Assembly: GCA_963706425.1 (NCBI GenBank)
Contig: CAVPMN010000020.1
Coordinates: forward strand, 682,001 to 746,000
Source of the DNA: CAVPMN01 sp963706425
GTDB lineage: Bacteria > Actinomycetota > Acidimicrobiia > Acidimicrobiales > Acidimicrobilacustridaceae
Direction of reading: 5' to 3'
DNA length: 64,000 nt
The stretch's first letter is position 1. Every line of letters starts with the position of its first letter. Under the pieces are notes generated by a model, which saw only the letters and a list, made by a program, of their open reading frames with translations, was not told where the DNA came from and made no database searches. A program made the position numbers and the translations under genes. Positions 37,137 through 45,934 of this stretch are shown here, piece by piece.

Positions 37137-38484
37137 GTGTCCACCGACGAGCAGCCAGCACCGACCGCGACCGGATCGAACCGCGGCATGGCCGCAGGAG
37201 CGTGGGCCTTCCTGGCCCGCATCGGCGGCCTCGGCGCCGCGACCGTGTCGGCCATGCTCTTGTCGCGCGGCCTCACACAGTCGGAGTTCGGCCGCTTCGC
37301 GGTGGCCGCAAGTGTGGCCACCGGTGGCGCGCTGATCGCCGCCGGCGGCCTCAACCGCGCCATGCTTCGCGACATCGCCGGCGGGTTGGCGCAAGGCGAC
37401 AAAGCCCGGGCCCACGCCACCCTCCGCCACGGCCTGTTCGCACTCGTCCGCTCGATCCCCGTCGGCTGCGCCGTCTCGGTGCTCGCGACGTGGATCCTCA
37501 TCGGCCACGACGGCTCGACGTTGCTGCTGGTCGCCGCGCTCACCGCGATGTTGGCAGCGGTGCTCGTGCTGTCGGACGTGCTACGCGGTCTCGGCGAGTA
37601 TCGCCTGGCCAACCTCACGACAGGACGCAACGGCGGGACCCTCATCTCCGCAGTGTTCGCGGCCACGATCCTCCCGGCCGCCTTGCGCCCGCACACGCTC
37701 GACGGCGCCCTCGGCCTCTATGCCACCGCCTGCGCGCTCGGACTCGGCGCGGCCGCCGTCACCACGATCTACTGGGGGCGTCGGCGCACGGCTCCCGGCG
37801 ACCTCAACGCGCCGGCACCCGCCGCCGGCCTGCTGCTGCTCGCGGGCTTGCCGTTCGCGATCACCCAGCTGGCGGCGTTCCTCGGCAGCCAGGTCGATCT
37901 CTGGATCGCGGCGGGCACGCTCAGTGCCACCGACACCGGCGCCTACGCCGCCGCGTTCCGGGTGATGAGCATCGTCACCATCCCGCTCAACGCCGCCCAG
38001 ATCACCATGGCCGCCGCCATCCCCGCCCTGTTCATCCTCGGTGAGTACGAGAAGCTCGAGTTCCGACTCCGACGGGCTGCCACCGTCGCCACGGTGCCCG
38101 CCGTCGGAGCCCTCGTGCTGTGCATCGTGTTCGCCGCACCGCTGCTCGGACTGCTGTTCGGTGACGCCTACGAAGACGGCGCGCCCGATCCTGATCGCGC
38201 TGGCCCTCGGCCAGATCGTCAACGTGCTCACCGGGCTGTGCGGGGTGGCCCTCAGCCTGTGCCGCCGCGAGCAGCTCGCCCTACGAGTGTCGCTCGCCGC
38301 CCTGGCGGCATCGGTCGTGGCCGACTGGGTGGCGGCCAGCCTCTGGGGTGTGACCGCACTGGCCATCGCCTCGGCCATCACCTCGGCGATGTCCTACCTC
38401 GCACTCTGGTGGTTGGCCCACCGCGAGCTCGGCATGTGGACGCATCCGTTCTTCCCGTCGCGGCGGGCGCTGCGCCCGTCGTGA
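37137..38484 (+). CDS. Wzx-like polysaccharide flippase (one frame break)
   Basis: MOP-superfamily membrane protein of about 448 aa, predicted to flip the lipid-linked repeat unit. An N-terminal FLARIGGLGAATVSAMLLSR and LTQSEFGRFAVAASVATGGA are typical of the family. About twelve hydrophobic segments follow, including FAITQLAAFLGSQVDLWIAA. The frame changes near 38178; removing one base joins LLGLLFGDAYEDGA to RPILIALALGQIVNVLTG. Start is GTG at 37137, 3 nt after the upstream stop. It is the last gene of the plus-strand operon and converges on the Wzz gene. Confidence 0.82.
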
Positions 38485-38492
38485 ACGAAGGC

Positions 38493-40124
38493 TCAGCCGT
38501 CGGCGGCGGGTGACGGCTCGGGCGTGCGGGCCGGCTCGGCGGTGGACGGCCGGTGGTTGCCGTTGCGAGGCACCAACGCGTCGAGCGCGGTGGGTGCGGC
38601 CGGTGGCCGCGTGGGGGTGCCTTCATAGCGATAGTCGCCGACCGAGGCGTCGCTCGGCACGCCGTTCATGATCAGCCCGACCAGATCGGCCTGCACTGCC
38701 TTGAGCTTGTTGACCGTGCGCTGCAGGTTGCTGTCGCGGGTGGCGCCCTCGGCCACCACCAGCAGCATGCCGTCGGCGAGCTGGGCGATGGCCAATGCGT
38801 CGGCCACCGGCAGCACCGGCGGCGAGTCGATGAGGACGAAGTCGGCGCCGGCCTCCTGGAGCCCGTGCACGATGTCGGCCGCCCGGGGCGACGAGAGCAG
38901 TTCGGTGGGGTTGTGCGGCAGCGGCCCGGCCGGGAGGAGATAGAGGCCACGGCCCCCCTCGACCTCGATCGGCATGAGGGCGTCGTTGAGGTTGGCGTCG
39001 CCCAGCAGCACCGACGTGAGGCCGAGCTTCAGCTCGTCCTTGCCGAAGAAGCTGGCGAGCACCGGCTTGCGCAGATCGGCCGACACGACCACCACGCGCT
39101 GGCCGCTCTCGGCCAGCGCCAGGCCGAGGTTGGCCACGATGGTGCTCTTGCCCTCGGCTCCGACCGCCGACACCACGGCCAGCACGTTGCGACCCGTGCC
39201 CACGCTCGAGAACCGGATGCTGGTGGCGAGGCTGCGGTAGGCCTCGGCCGCCGGAGAGTCGCGGGTGACCAGCTCGCGGGGCCCGCCCGCACCGCGCCGG
39301 CGGCCCTTGCGCGGGATCGAGCCGAGCACCGGCAGCCCGCCGGCGACGCGCTCGGCCCGCTCGGCGCTGTCGACGCGATCGTCGAGGCGTTCGATCAGGA
39401 AGGCCAGGCCGATGCCGAGGAGCAGGCCGAGCCCACCGAACACCAACACGTTGCGCGTGGTGTTGGGCTCGAACGGCTGGCTGGGCAACGTGGCTTCCTC
39501 GGTGACCACCACGTTGCCGCTGCGGCTGGTGGCCTCGAGCTCGAACTCGGTGGCCTGACCCCGCAGGTCGGCCTGCTGCTCGACCAACGACACGCGCTGG
39601 GCGAGCAGCGCGTCGGCTTCCGCGGTGGTGGGGTTGCTCACCAACGCGATGTCGATCTCCTCGATCTGCTGCGACAGCTCGTCGGCCTTGGCGGCGAAGT
39701 CCTCAGCCCGGCTGGTGAAGGCGCTGGCGACCTGCTCTTGGCGCGTGGTGACGTACAGCGACGCGTAGGTGTTGGCGGCCTGCTGCGCGATCTCTGGCGA
39801 TTCGCTCACCACCCGGATGGCGATGATGTCGGTGTTGCCCCGACCGGAGATCGAGACGGACTCGATGTCGCCGGCCTGGTCGCCGAGCTCGTCGTTGACG
39901 GCCTGGCGGATCTGGGCCGACTTGGCCTGCTCGATCTGGGTGTTGACCTCACGCTCCCGATCGAGCCGGTTCGACGAGGAGTTGGCCACCGACTCGGCGT
40001 TGGGGTCGATGATGCGGATCTCGGCGGTCGCGGCATAGAGCGAGGGCTGCAGCGCGCTGTAGAGCACCCCGACGAGCAGGCCGGCGACGGTGCAGACGAC
40101 GATCACCCACGCTCGCCGCCTCAA
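38493..40124 (-). CDS. Wzz/BY-kinase polysaccharide co-polymerase
   Basis: Chain-length regulator fused to a tyrosine-kinase-type ATPase, 543 aa. A transmembrane helix (VIVVCTVAGLLVGVLYSAL), a coiled periplasmic domain (about 40-215), a second helix (NVLVFGGLGLLLGIGLAFLI) and a cytoplasmic ATPase are clear. Walker A is AVGAEGKSTIVANLGLALAE; Walker A' reads VVVVSADLRKP, with Ser in place of the usual first Asp; Walker B is FVLIDSPPVLPVADA. The tail has only DYRY rather than a Tyr cluster. The TTG start at 40124 is doubtful, because the frame stays open upstream with a Wzz-like EEEPELDLRHLLHLLRRR. Confidence 0.86.
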   Translation of the reverse strand: MRRRAWVIVVCTVAGLLVGVLYSALQPSLYAATAEIRIIDPNAESVANSSSNRLDREREVNTQIEQAKSAQIRQAVNDELGDQAGDIESVSISGRGNTDIIAIRVVSESPEIAQQAANTYASLYVTTRQEQVASAFTSRAEDFAAKADELSQQIEEIDIALVSNPTTAEADALLAQRVSLVEQQADLRGQATEFELEATSRSGNVVVTEEATLPSQPFEPNTTRNVLVFGGLGLLLGIGLAFLIERLDDRVDSAERAERVAGGLPVLGSIPRKGRRRGAGGPRELVTRDSPAAEAYRSLATSIRFSSVGTGRNVLAVVSAVGAEGKSTIVANLGLALAESGQRVVVVSADLRKPVLASFFGKDELKLGLTSVLLGDANLNDALMPIEVEGGRGLYLLPAGPLPHNPTELLSSPRAADIVHGLQEAGADFVLIDSPPVLPVADALAIAQLADGMLLVVAEGATRDSNLQRTVNKLKAVQADLVGLIMNGVPSDASVGDYRYEGTPTRPPAAPTALDALVPRNGNHRPSTAEPARTPEPSPAADG

Positions 40125-40208
40125 CAGGTGAAGCAGGTGACGCAGGTCGAGTTCGGGTTCTTCCTCGATGATGGGAATCCTTGCTAGGGGGCCGACGAGC
40201 TGCCGGAC

Positions 40209-40228
40209 GGCGCCAGCATACTGGCGCC
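40209..40228 (-). terminator. Hairpin downstream of the DUF5684-like gene
   Basis: Perfect 8-bp inverted repeat GGCGCCAG-CATA-CTGGCGCC between the minus-strand gene ending at 40281 and the Wzz gene. No T-tract follows, so it is a candidate terminator only. Confidence 0.4.
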
Positions 40229-40280
40229 CTCAGACCAGCTGGTGGTGCCCCCAGAGGCCGCCACGACGGGCCGACGAGGA

Positions 40281-40691
40281 TCAGAAGATGGGTGGCGCGT
40301 CGCCCTCGTAGGTGGCATCGCCGAAGGCCAGCATCGGATAGAAGATGAACGGCAGGAACGCCAGGCCGAGCCCGTAGGCGGCGCTGCGGCCGAACACCTT
40401 GGCCAGATCCATCGACACGATGATCATCACGACGATGTTCACGCACGGGATGAAGTAGAGGATGATCCACCACGACTCCCGGCCCACGATCTTGATGAGG
40501 ACGTAGAAGTTGAGGATCGGGATGAGCGCCAGCCAACCCTTCTGGCCAGCCTTGGTGAACACCTTCCACATCGATGCGATGACCAGCACGATGATGGCGG
40601 CGTAGATCAGGAAGAAGATGGCGGCTCCAGCCGCTCCGCCCGACGATGATCCGTTGCCCGATCCCCCGAGCAGCGTTGCCAACATGTCCAT
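40281..40691 (-). CDS. DUF5684-like small membrane protein
   Basis: A 136-aa protein with a Gly/Ser-rich start (GGSGNGSSSGGAAGAA) and hydrophobic segments at AIFFLIYAAIIVLVIASMWK, IPILNFYVLIKIVGRESWW and YFIPCVNIVVMIIVSMDLAK. FGRSAAYGLGLAFLPFIFYP and the end FGDATYEGDAPPIF are typical of signal-peptidase-I-like or DUF5684 proteins of unknown role. The ATG at 40691 is used; the frame upstream is open but lacks hydrophobic or conserved features. It lies beside the polysaccharide cluster, with no clear functional link. Confidence 0.75.
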   Translation of the reverse strand: MDMLATLLGGSGNGSSSGGAAGAAIFFLIYAAIIVLVIASMWKVFTKAGQKGWLALIPILNFYVLIKIVGRESWWIILYFIPCVNIVVMIIVSMDLAKVFGRSAAYGLGLAFLPFIFYPMLAFGDATYEGDAPPIF

Positions 40692-40761
40692 GTGATGACC
40701 CCCCGTCATCCGACTGCGCCACACGCTAGGCACCAGTGCACGGTGCAGACGCGGATGCCCC

Positions 40762-40938
40762 TCAATCGCAGCAGGAGTCGCGCCAGCCGCACGACGCGCA
40801 CCGGAAGTGCGCGTGCTCTGCTCGCATCTCGCCCGCACAGTGCGGGCACTCGGCGAAGGTGGCGAACCGCGACAGCTCGCACTGCCCACCGGGTCGGGCG
40901 AGACGGTCGGTGTGGGCGGTGCTCGGGTGCTCGGCCAT
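40762..40938 (-). CDS. Small double-CxxC zinc-ribbon protein
   Basis: A 58-aa protein with CPHC (31-34) and CASC (47-50) spaced like a zinc ribbon, separated by AGEMRAEHAHFR. Further cysteines occur at 20 and in the terminal SCCD. Start ATG at 40938 lies 7 nt after TAGCAT with no Shine-Dalgarno, a leaderless arrangement that supports the gene being real. The function is unknown; it could bind RNA, DNA or a partner protein, or carry an Fe-S cluster. It lies divergent from the MFS transporter. Confidence 0.65.
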   Translation of the reverse strand: MAEHPSTAHTDRLARPGGQCELSRFATFAECPHCAGEMRAEHAHFRCASCGWRDSCCD

Positions 40939-40945
40939 GGCTCGA

Positions 40946-40951
40946 ATGCTA
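40946..40951 (-). promoter_or_regulatory. Putative -10 element of the zinc-ribbon gene
   Basis: TAGCAT on the minus strand, exactly 7 nt before the ATG at 40938, matching TANNNT with leaderless spacing. Confidence 0.45.
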
Positions 40952-41049
40952 GGAAGCCCCGATCACGTGTCGGTGGACCACACGAACCGTCCGGCGACCG
41001 CGATCGGCCCGACCGACGAACCAGTTCGCGGACGGCGCCGGTGACCCCG

Positions 41050-41055
41050 TACCCT
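41050..41055 (+). promoter_or_regulatory. Putative -10 element of the MFS gene
   Basis: TACCCT, exactly 7 nt before the GTG at 41063, matching TANNNT with leaderless spacing. Confidence 0.4.
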
Positions 41056-41062
41056 CCCGAGG

Positions 41063-42490
41063 GTGAGCGACCAGGCCGAAGCCGACCGGTCCGGTGACCG
41101 GCCGACCCCCGAACTGAGCGCGGAGGACGCCGAAGACGCGCTCCTCGAAGGCGACCGACCGTTCGCAGGTGGCACCGCTCGAGCTGCGCTCGCCTACCCC
41201 ACCTTCAGAACCGTCTACTTCGGCTCGCTGCTCTCCAACATCGGCAGCTGGATGCAGAACGTCGTGCTCGGCGCCTTCGCGCTCGAGCTCACCGGCTCGT
41301 CCACCTTCGTCAGCGTCATCGCGTTCGCGCAACTCGGGCCGCTCCTGCTCTTCTCCATCGTCGGCGGTGCACTGGCCGACATCATCGACCGCAAGCGGCT
41401 GCTCGTCATCGTGTCGATCCAGCAGCTGCTGTTCTCCCTCGTGCTCGCCTGGATCTCACGGGGCAGTGATCCCTCGCTCGGCGGGCTGGTCTTCGTGACC
41501 TTCATGATCGGCGTCGGTCAAGCCATCTACGCCCCGACGTTCTCCGCCCTGTTGCCGATCCTCGTTCGCCGCGTCGACCTGCCGGGAGCGGTCTCGCTCA
41601 ACTCGGCGAGCATGAACCTGTCGCGCGTCATCGGCCCGGCCATCGGTGCCGTGCTCTACGCGCGGGTCGGTGCGTCGTGGGTGTTCATCGTCAACGCGGT
41701 CACCTACCTGTTCATCATCGCCGCCCTGCGGATCGTCGAGCTGCCCGAGCGCGAGGCGCTGCACGACGGCGCTCCCACCGGGATCCGTCGCATCGTCGAA
41801 GGGTTCGGTGTGGTGCGCCGCGATCGCGTGGTGGCCAGGTGCCTGCTCACGATGGCGCTCTTCTCGTTCTTCTGCCTGCCGTTCGTGGTGCACATCCAGC
41901 GGCTGGCCGACGACAACTTCGGTATCGACCCCAAGAGCGGCGCCTACGGGCTGCTCTACGCCTGCTTCGGCATGGGCGCGGTCATCGGCGCACTGTCCAT
42001 CGGCACCTTCCTCGCCGGGCACTCACTCGAGACCATCGTGCGCATCGGCCTCGGCGGGTTCGCCGTCTCCCTCACCGCGTTCGGCCTGCTCAGCACCGCC
42101 GGTCCGGCGTACCCGGTCGCGCTCATCGTGGGCTTCTGCTACTTCGCCACGGTGACCTCGCTGTCCACCGTCCTCCAGAAGCGGCTCGATGATCGGGTGC
42201 GAGGTCGGGTGATGGCGCTGTGGATCATGGCTTTCGGCGGCACCGTGCCCATCGGCGCACTGGTGGCCGGGCCGATCATCGATGCCACCTCGATCACCGT
42301 GGTCGTGTTGGCCGGCGCCGCGGTCGCCGCGCTGCTGATCCCCTTCGCCGACCTGCGCGATCGCAAGCCACCCGCGGTCGGCGTGACACCCCCGAAATTG
42401 GTGCGTGAAACAACCCATGCGGTTGTTTCACGCACCGATTTCGGTGGCGAGAGGGGCCTGAACGGCGCCAACACGCGCCTTCGTCGGTAG
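41063..42490 (+). CDS. MFS transporter, drug-efflux/enterobactin-exporter type
   Basis: A 475-aa transporter with a 45-residue acidic cytoplasmic N-terminus and about twelve hydrophobic helices. FRTVYFGSLLSNIGSWMQNV begins helix 1, GGALADIIDRKRLL is the loop 2-3 motif, and SRVIGPAIGAVLYARVG is in helix 5, typical of MFS_3 (EntS-like) proteins. Substrate unknown. The GTG at 41063 is 7 nt after TACCCT, so probably leaderless. The last 30 residues are encoded by a long inverted repeat (42392-42444), so the natural C-terminus may be shorter or the repeat may be a late insertion. Confidence 0.88.
   Translation: MSDQAEADRSGDRPTPELSAEDAEDALLEGDRPFAGGTARAALAYPTFRTVYFGSLLSNIGSWMQNVVLGAFALELTGSSTFVSVIAFAQLGPLLLFSIVGGALADIIDRKRLLVIVSIQQLLFSLVLAWISRGSDPSLGGLVFVTFMIGVGQAIYAPTFSALLPILVRRVDLPGAVSLNSASMNLSRVIGPAIGAVLYARVGASWVFIVNAVTYLFIIAALRIVELPEREALHDGAPTGIRRIVEGFGVVRRDRVVARCLLTMALFSFFCLPFVVHIQRLADDNFGIDPKSGAYGLLYACFGMGAVIGALSIGTFLAGHSLETIVRIGLGGFAVSLTAFGLLSTAGPAYPVALIVGFCYFATVTSLSTVLQKRLDDRVRGRVMALWIMAFGGTVPIGALVAGPIIDATSITVVVLAGAAVAALLIPFADLRDRKPPAVGVTPPKLVRETTHAVVSRTDFGGERGLNGANTRLRR
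42392..42444. repeat. 24-bp near-perfect inverted repeat at the MFS 3' end
   Basis: Arms 42392-42415 and 42421-42444 are complementary with one mismatch and a 5-nt spacer (CATGC). It lies inside the last codons of the MFS gene and just before the convergent murF end. It may act as a terminator for either strand, though no T-tract is present. Confidence 0.75.
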
Positions 42491-42496
42491 CGCCGC

Positions 42497-43812
42497 TCAG
42501 CGCTCGAGCAGTTGATGCGCCAGTCGTTCGAGGCCTGCCACCCGACTGCCTTTCACGAGCACCGCGTCGTGCTCTCCGAGCTGCCCCAGGCGATCGAGGG
42601 CGGCATCGATGTCGGGCAACGACTCGCCCGTGTACTCCGGCGCCGCCACCGCGATCAGCTCGATGTCGAACAGCTCGGCCTGCAACGCCACCTCCCGGTG
42701 GGCCTGCTCGTGATGCTCGCCGAGCTCGGCCATCGGCCCGAGCACCGCGATGCGCCGACGGGCATCGATGCGTGCCAGCGCGTGCAGCGCCGCGTTCATC
42801 GATGCCGGGCCGGCGTTGTAGGCGTCGTTGAGCACCATGGCGCCACCCGCGGCGCGTCGCAGCTCCATGCGCCACGGCGACCCCTCGGCCTGGGCGAGAC
42901 CGTGGACCACCTCGGACAGGTCGACGCCGCAAACCAGGCCCACTGCTGCAGCCGCGAGCGCGTTGTGCACGTTGTGGCTGCCCCTGATGCCGAGCTCGAC
43001 GTCGGCGTCGCCCCAGGGCGAGGCCAGGCGGAATCGGGCCTGCAACTCGGCACTGAGCTCGACACCTTCGGCCCGTATGTCCCCGGCGTCGAGACCGACG
43101 AGCAGCACCCGCGCCTCGGTGCGCTCGGCCATGCCGGTGACGAACGGGTTGTCGGCGTTGAGCACGGCGGTGCCGTCGCGTGGGCAGCGCCTCGATCAGC
43201 TCGCCCTTGGCCCGGGCGATCGCGTCGAGGTCACCGAACATCTCGCGTGTGGACCATCTCGACGGTGGTGACCACCCCGATGGTGGGGGCCGCCACCGCG
43301 CACAACTCGGCGATGTGGCCATGCCCACGTGCCCCCATCTCGACGACGGTGGCCTCGGTGTCGTCGGGGGCGTTCACGAGGGTGAGCGGCACGCCCAGCT
43401 CGTTGTTGAAGCTGCGCAGGCTGGCGTGGGTGCGCAGGCGCCGACCGAGGACCGACGACACCAGGTCTTTGGTGGTGGTCTTGCCGACCGATCCGGTGAT
43501 GCCGACCACCGGTGACGGGAGGCGGCGCCTGGCCGCCTGACCAAGGCGGGCGAGCGCAGCGCCGGTGTCGTCGACGAGCACCGCCGTGCCAGGACCGGCA
43601 ACGGCGTCCGGCACGGCGGTCAGGTAGGCGGGCGCGCCCCGCTCGAGCGCCGTCTCGATGAAGTCGTGGCCGTCGCGTTCGGCCACCACGGGCACGAACA
43701 ACTCGCCGAGCACCAGCTCGCGGCTGTCGATGCTGACGCCCGACACCTCGACGTCGGGACCGACCATCGTGCCACCCACCACGGACGCGATCTCCGACGT
43801 CAGGTACCTCAC
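42497..43812 (-). CDS. murF: UDP-MurNAc-tripeptide--D-Ala-D-Ala ligase MurF (two frame breaks)
   Basis: Adds D-Ala-D-Ala to the peptidoglycan precursor. Three frames join into about 438 aa: MRYLTSEIASVVGG, SIDSRELVLGELFVPV, the ATP loop VGITGSVGKTTTKDLVSSVL, NNELGVPLTLVNAP and VEMGARGHGHIAELCAVAAP. After a break near 43245 comes EMFGDLDAIARAKGELIEAL. After another near 43177 comes DGTAVLNADNPFVTGMAERT and NDAYNAGPASMNAALHAL. Both breaks fit one surplus base. GTG start at 43812. It is divergent from ddl, 67 bp away, which makes its substrate, so the pair is a functional unit. Confidence 0.92.
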
Positions 43813-43866
43813 GAGTGCGACACGTTACCCAGTGCCCGGTGCGCGACCGCACCGGGGACGGCCGAC

Positions 43867-43872
43867 TACCGT
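43867..43872 (+). promoter_or_regulatory. Putative -10 element of ddl
   Basis: TACCGT, exactly 7 nt before the ddl GTG at 43880, again the TANNNT leaderless arrangement. Confidence 0.45.
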
Positions 43873-43879
43873 CGCCTTG

Positions 43880-44953
43880 GTGAGCGAGCGCATCCGGCTG
43901 GTCGTCCTGTTCGGCGGCCAGTCCGCCGAACACGAGGTGTCGCTGGTGACCGCCCGACACGTGCTCGCTGCGGCCGACCCCGACCGCTACGACATCCAGC
44001 CGATCGCCATCACGGCCACCGGCCGGTGGGTGTTCGCCGAAGCCACGGCGAAGGCGCTCCTGTCAGGACCCGACGCCCTGCCCGCCGCCTTGCCCGCGGA
44101 GGGTCCCGAGGTGAACGCGCTCGCCACAGTCGCCAGCCGAGACGACGAGCAGGTCGTGGTGCTCCCGCTGCTGCACGGGCCGCTCGGCGAGGACGGCACC
44201 ATGCAGGGCCTGCTCGAGCTCGCCGGGGTGGCCTACGTCGGCACCGGTGTGCTCGGCTCGGCGCTGGCCATGGACAAGGGCAAGGCCAAAGAGGTGTGCG
44301 CCGCCAACGGCATCCCCCAGGCCCGCTTCCGGGTCCTGCACGAACGGGAGGCCGACGCGCCGGCGGCGGCCGGCGAGCTGGTCGGCGAGCTGGGCCTGCC
44401 CCTGTTCGTGAAGCCCGCCAACATGGGCTCGTCGGTCGGCGTGTCGAAAGCTCACGACCTCGCGGAGGTCCGCGCCGCGTTGCAGACGGCCGCCGCCTAC
44501 GACGAGTGGTTGGTGATCGAGGAGATGGTGACCGGGCGCGAGGTCGAGTGCGGTGTTCTCGGCAATCTCGATCCCCGCGCCTCGGTGGTGGGCGAGGTCA
44601 TCCCCGGCGCCGAGTTCTACGACTACGACGACAAGTACGTCGACGACCTGGTGCAGATCGTGGTGCCGGCCGAGCTTCCGGGCGCGGTGGCCGAAGAGGT
44701 ACGCGCCCTCGCCATCCGGTCGTTCCGGGCCCTGCGCTGCGAGGGCATGGCCCGTGTCGACTTCTTCTACGAGGAGCACGGCCGAGGCGTGCTGCTCAAC
44801 GAGGTCAACACCATCCCCGGCTTCACCCCCGCGTCGATGTTCCCCAAGCTCTGGGAGGCGACCGGGCTCGGCTACGGCCAGCTCATCGACGAGCTGGTCG
44901 GCCTGGCGATCGAGCGCCAGGCCCGCCGAGCGGTCAAGCGTCGCACGACCTGA
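43880..44953 (+). CDS. ddl: D-alanine--D-alanine ligase
   Basis: ATP-grasp enzyme that makes the D-Ala-D-Ala dipeptide used by MurF. The 357-aa protein has LVVLFGGQSAEHEVSLVTAR (catalytic Glu and His) and LLHGPLGEDGTMQGLLELAG. LGLPLFVKPANMGSSVGVSK carries the ATP lysine and loop, and RVDFFYEEHGRGVLLNEVNT carries the metal ligands. The GTG at 43880 is used; upstream in-frame codons do not look like the family. It ends one base before the convergent YihY stop. Confidence 0.96.
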   Translation: MSERIRLVVLFGGQSAEHEVSLVTARHVLAAADPDRYDIQPIAITATGRWVFAEATAKALLSGPDALPAALPAEGPEVNALATVASRDDEQVVVLPLLHGPLGEDGTMQGLLELAGVAYVGTGVLGSALAMDKGKAKEVCAANGIPQARFRVLHEREADAPAAAGELVGELGLPLFVKPANMGSSVGVSKAHDLAEVRAALQTAAAYDEWLVIEEMVTGREVECGVLGNLDPRASVVGEVIPGAEFYDYDDKYVDDLVQIVVPAELPGAVAEEVRALAIRSFRALRCEGMARVDFFYEEHGRGVLLNEVNTIPGFTPASMFPKLWEATGLGYGQLIDELVGLAIERQARRAVKRRTT

Positions 44954-44954
44954 G

Positions 44955-45905
44955 TCAACCCCCGCCGGTGGATCCGCTCTCGATGTCGTAGTGGATGTCG
45001 AGCGGTGCCTCGCCGCCGGCGGAGGCCAGGTGGTAGTCCCACCACACCGCGTTGACCAGCGTGGCCACCACGATGATGAGGCCCATGAGGAAGAGGTAGC
45101 CCAGCGCCGACGCCGTGACGCCGATGGCGCCGTAGGTCGCGGAGAACGATGCGATGTGTCGCGGGAGCCAGATGGTGGCGTAGGCCTGCAACCCGACATA
45201 GAGACCGGTGCCGACGACGGCGCCGGGAATGACGTTGTACCAACCCGTCGACCGCCTCGGCATCATCAGGAACAGGCCAAACAGCAGCGAGGACACCACC
45301 CCGAGGCTGAGCAGCACCCCTGCAAGGCCGAGGACCAGTCCCGATCGTCGCAACGCGATGTTGACCGACGACAGGATCACGGTGAGCACCAACGCGCCGA
45401 GCATCTTGCCGACAAGGGTGACCCGTCCGCGAGGCGGCCGCGGGGGCAGCTCCCACAACTGGACCGCCGCGTAGTGCAGTGCCGACAGCACGCCCGACGA
45501 TGCGAGCAACAACCCGAACAGTGCGATGGCCCCCGCGTGCCAGCGGCTCCCGGTGTTCTCGGACGCGGCCTGGGCCAACGACTTCGACAGGGTCTTGCCC
45601 AATGCGAGCGTGCCGTCGGCTTCCGACTCGACGTCGACGCCACCGTCGGACGCGAACGACACGACGGCCACCACCATCAGCATCGCCGGCACCAGCCACA
45701 GGAAGATGCGAAAGGCCAGGTTGCCGGCGAGGGCGGTGCCGTTGAGGCGCCGGTAACGCCGCCAGAGCTCGTCGAGCATCACCCAGCCGGGCCAGCGTCG
45801 CCGGCCGATGTCGGCGTAGAGCATGGCCTTGTCGAGTGCGGCCGCCCGCGCCCGGGCCAATCGGCTCAGCTCCTGGGCCTGTTCTTCCTCGACGGGCTCA
45901 CTCAT
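44955..45905 (-). CDS. YihY/virulence factor BrkB family membrane protein
   Basis: A 316-aa protein with six hydrophobic segments: LAFRIFLWLVPAMLMVVAVV, AGAIALFGLLLASSGVLSAL, GALVLTVILSSVNIALRRSG, VLLSLGVVSSLLFGLFLMMP, VIPGAVVGTGLYVGLQAYAT, and ALGYLFLMGLIIVVATLVNA. This is the YihY fold, once wrongly called ribonuclease BN. A charged N-terminus (EEEQAQELSRLARARAAALD) lies in the cytoplasm. Function is unknown. It is convergent with ddl and 29 nt downstream of the TetR gene on the same strand. Confidence 0.87.
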   Translation of the reverse strand: MSEPVEEEQAQELSRLARARAAALDKAMLYADIGRRRWPGWVMLDELWRRYRRLNGTALAGNLAFRIFLWLVPAMLMVVAVVSFASDGGVDVESEADGTLALGKTLSKSLAQAASENTGSRWHAGAIALFGLLLASSGVLSALHYAAVQLWELPPRPPRGRVTLVGKMLGALVLTVILSSVNIALRRSGLVLGLAGVLLSLGVVSSLLFGLFLMMPRRSTGWYNVIPGAVVGTGLYVGLQAYATIWLPRHIASFSATYGAIGVTASALGYLFLMGLIIVVATLVNAVWWDYHLASAGGEAPLDIHYDIESGSTGGG

Positions 45906-45934
45906 GCGCCGCTCAGTTTGGCCCGGTTGGGCCC

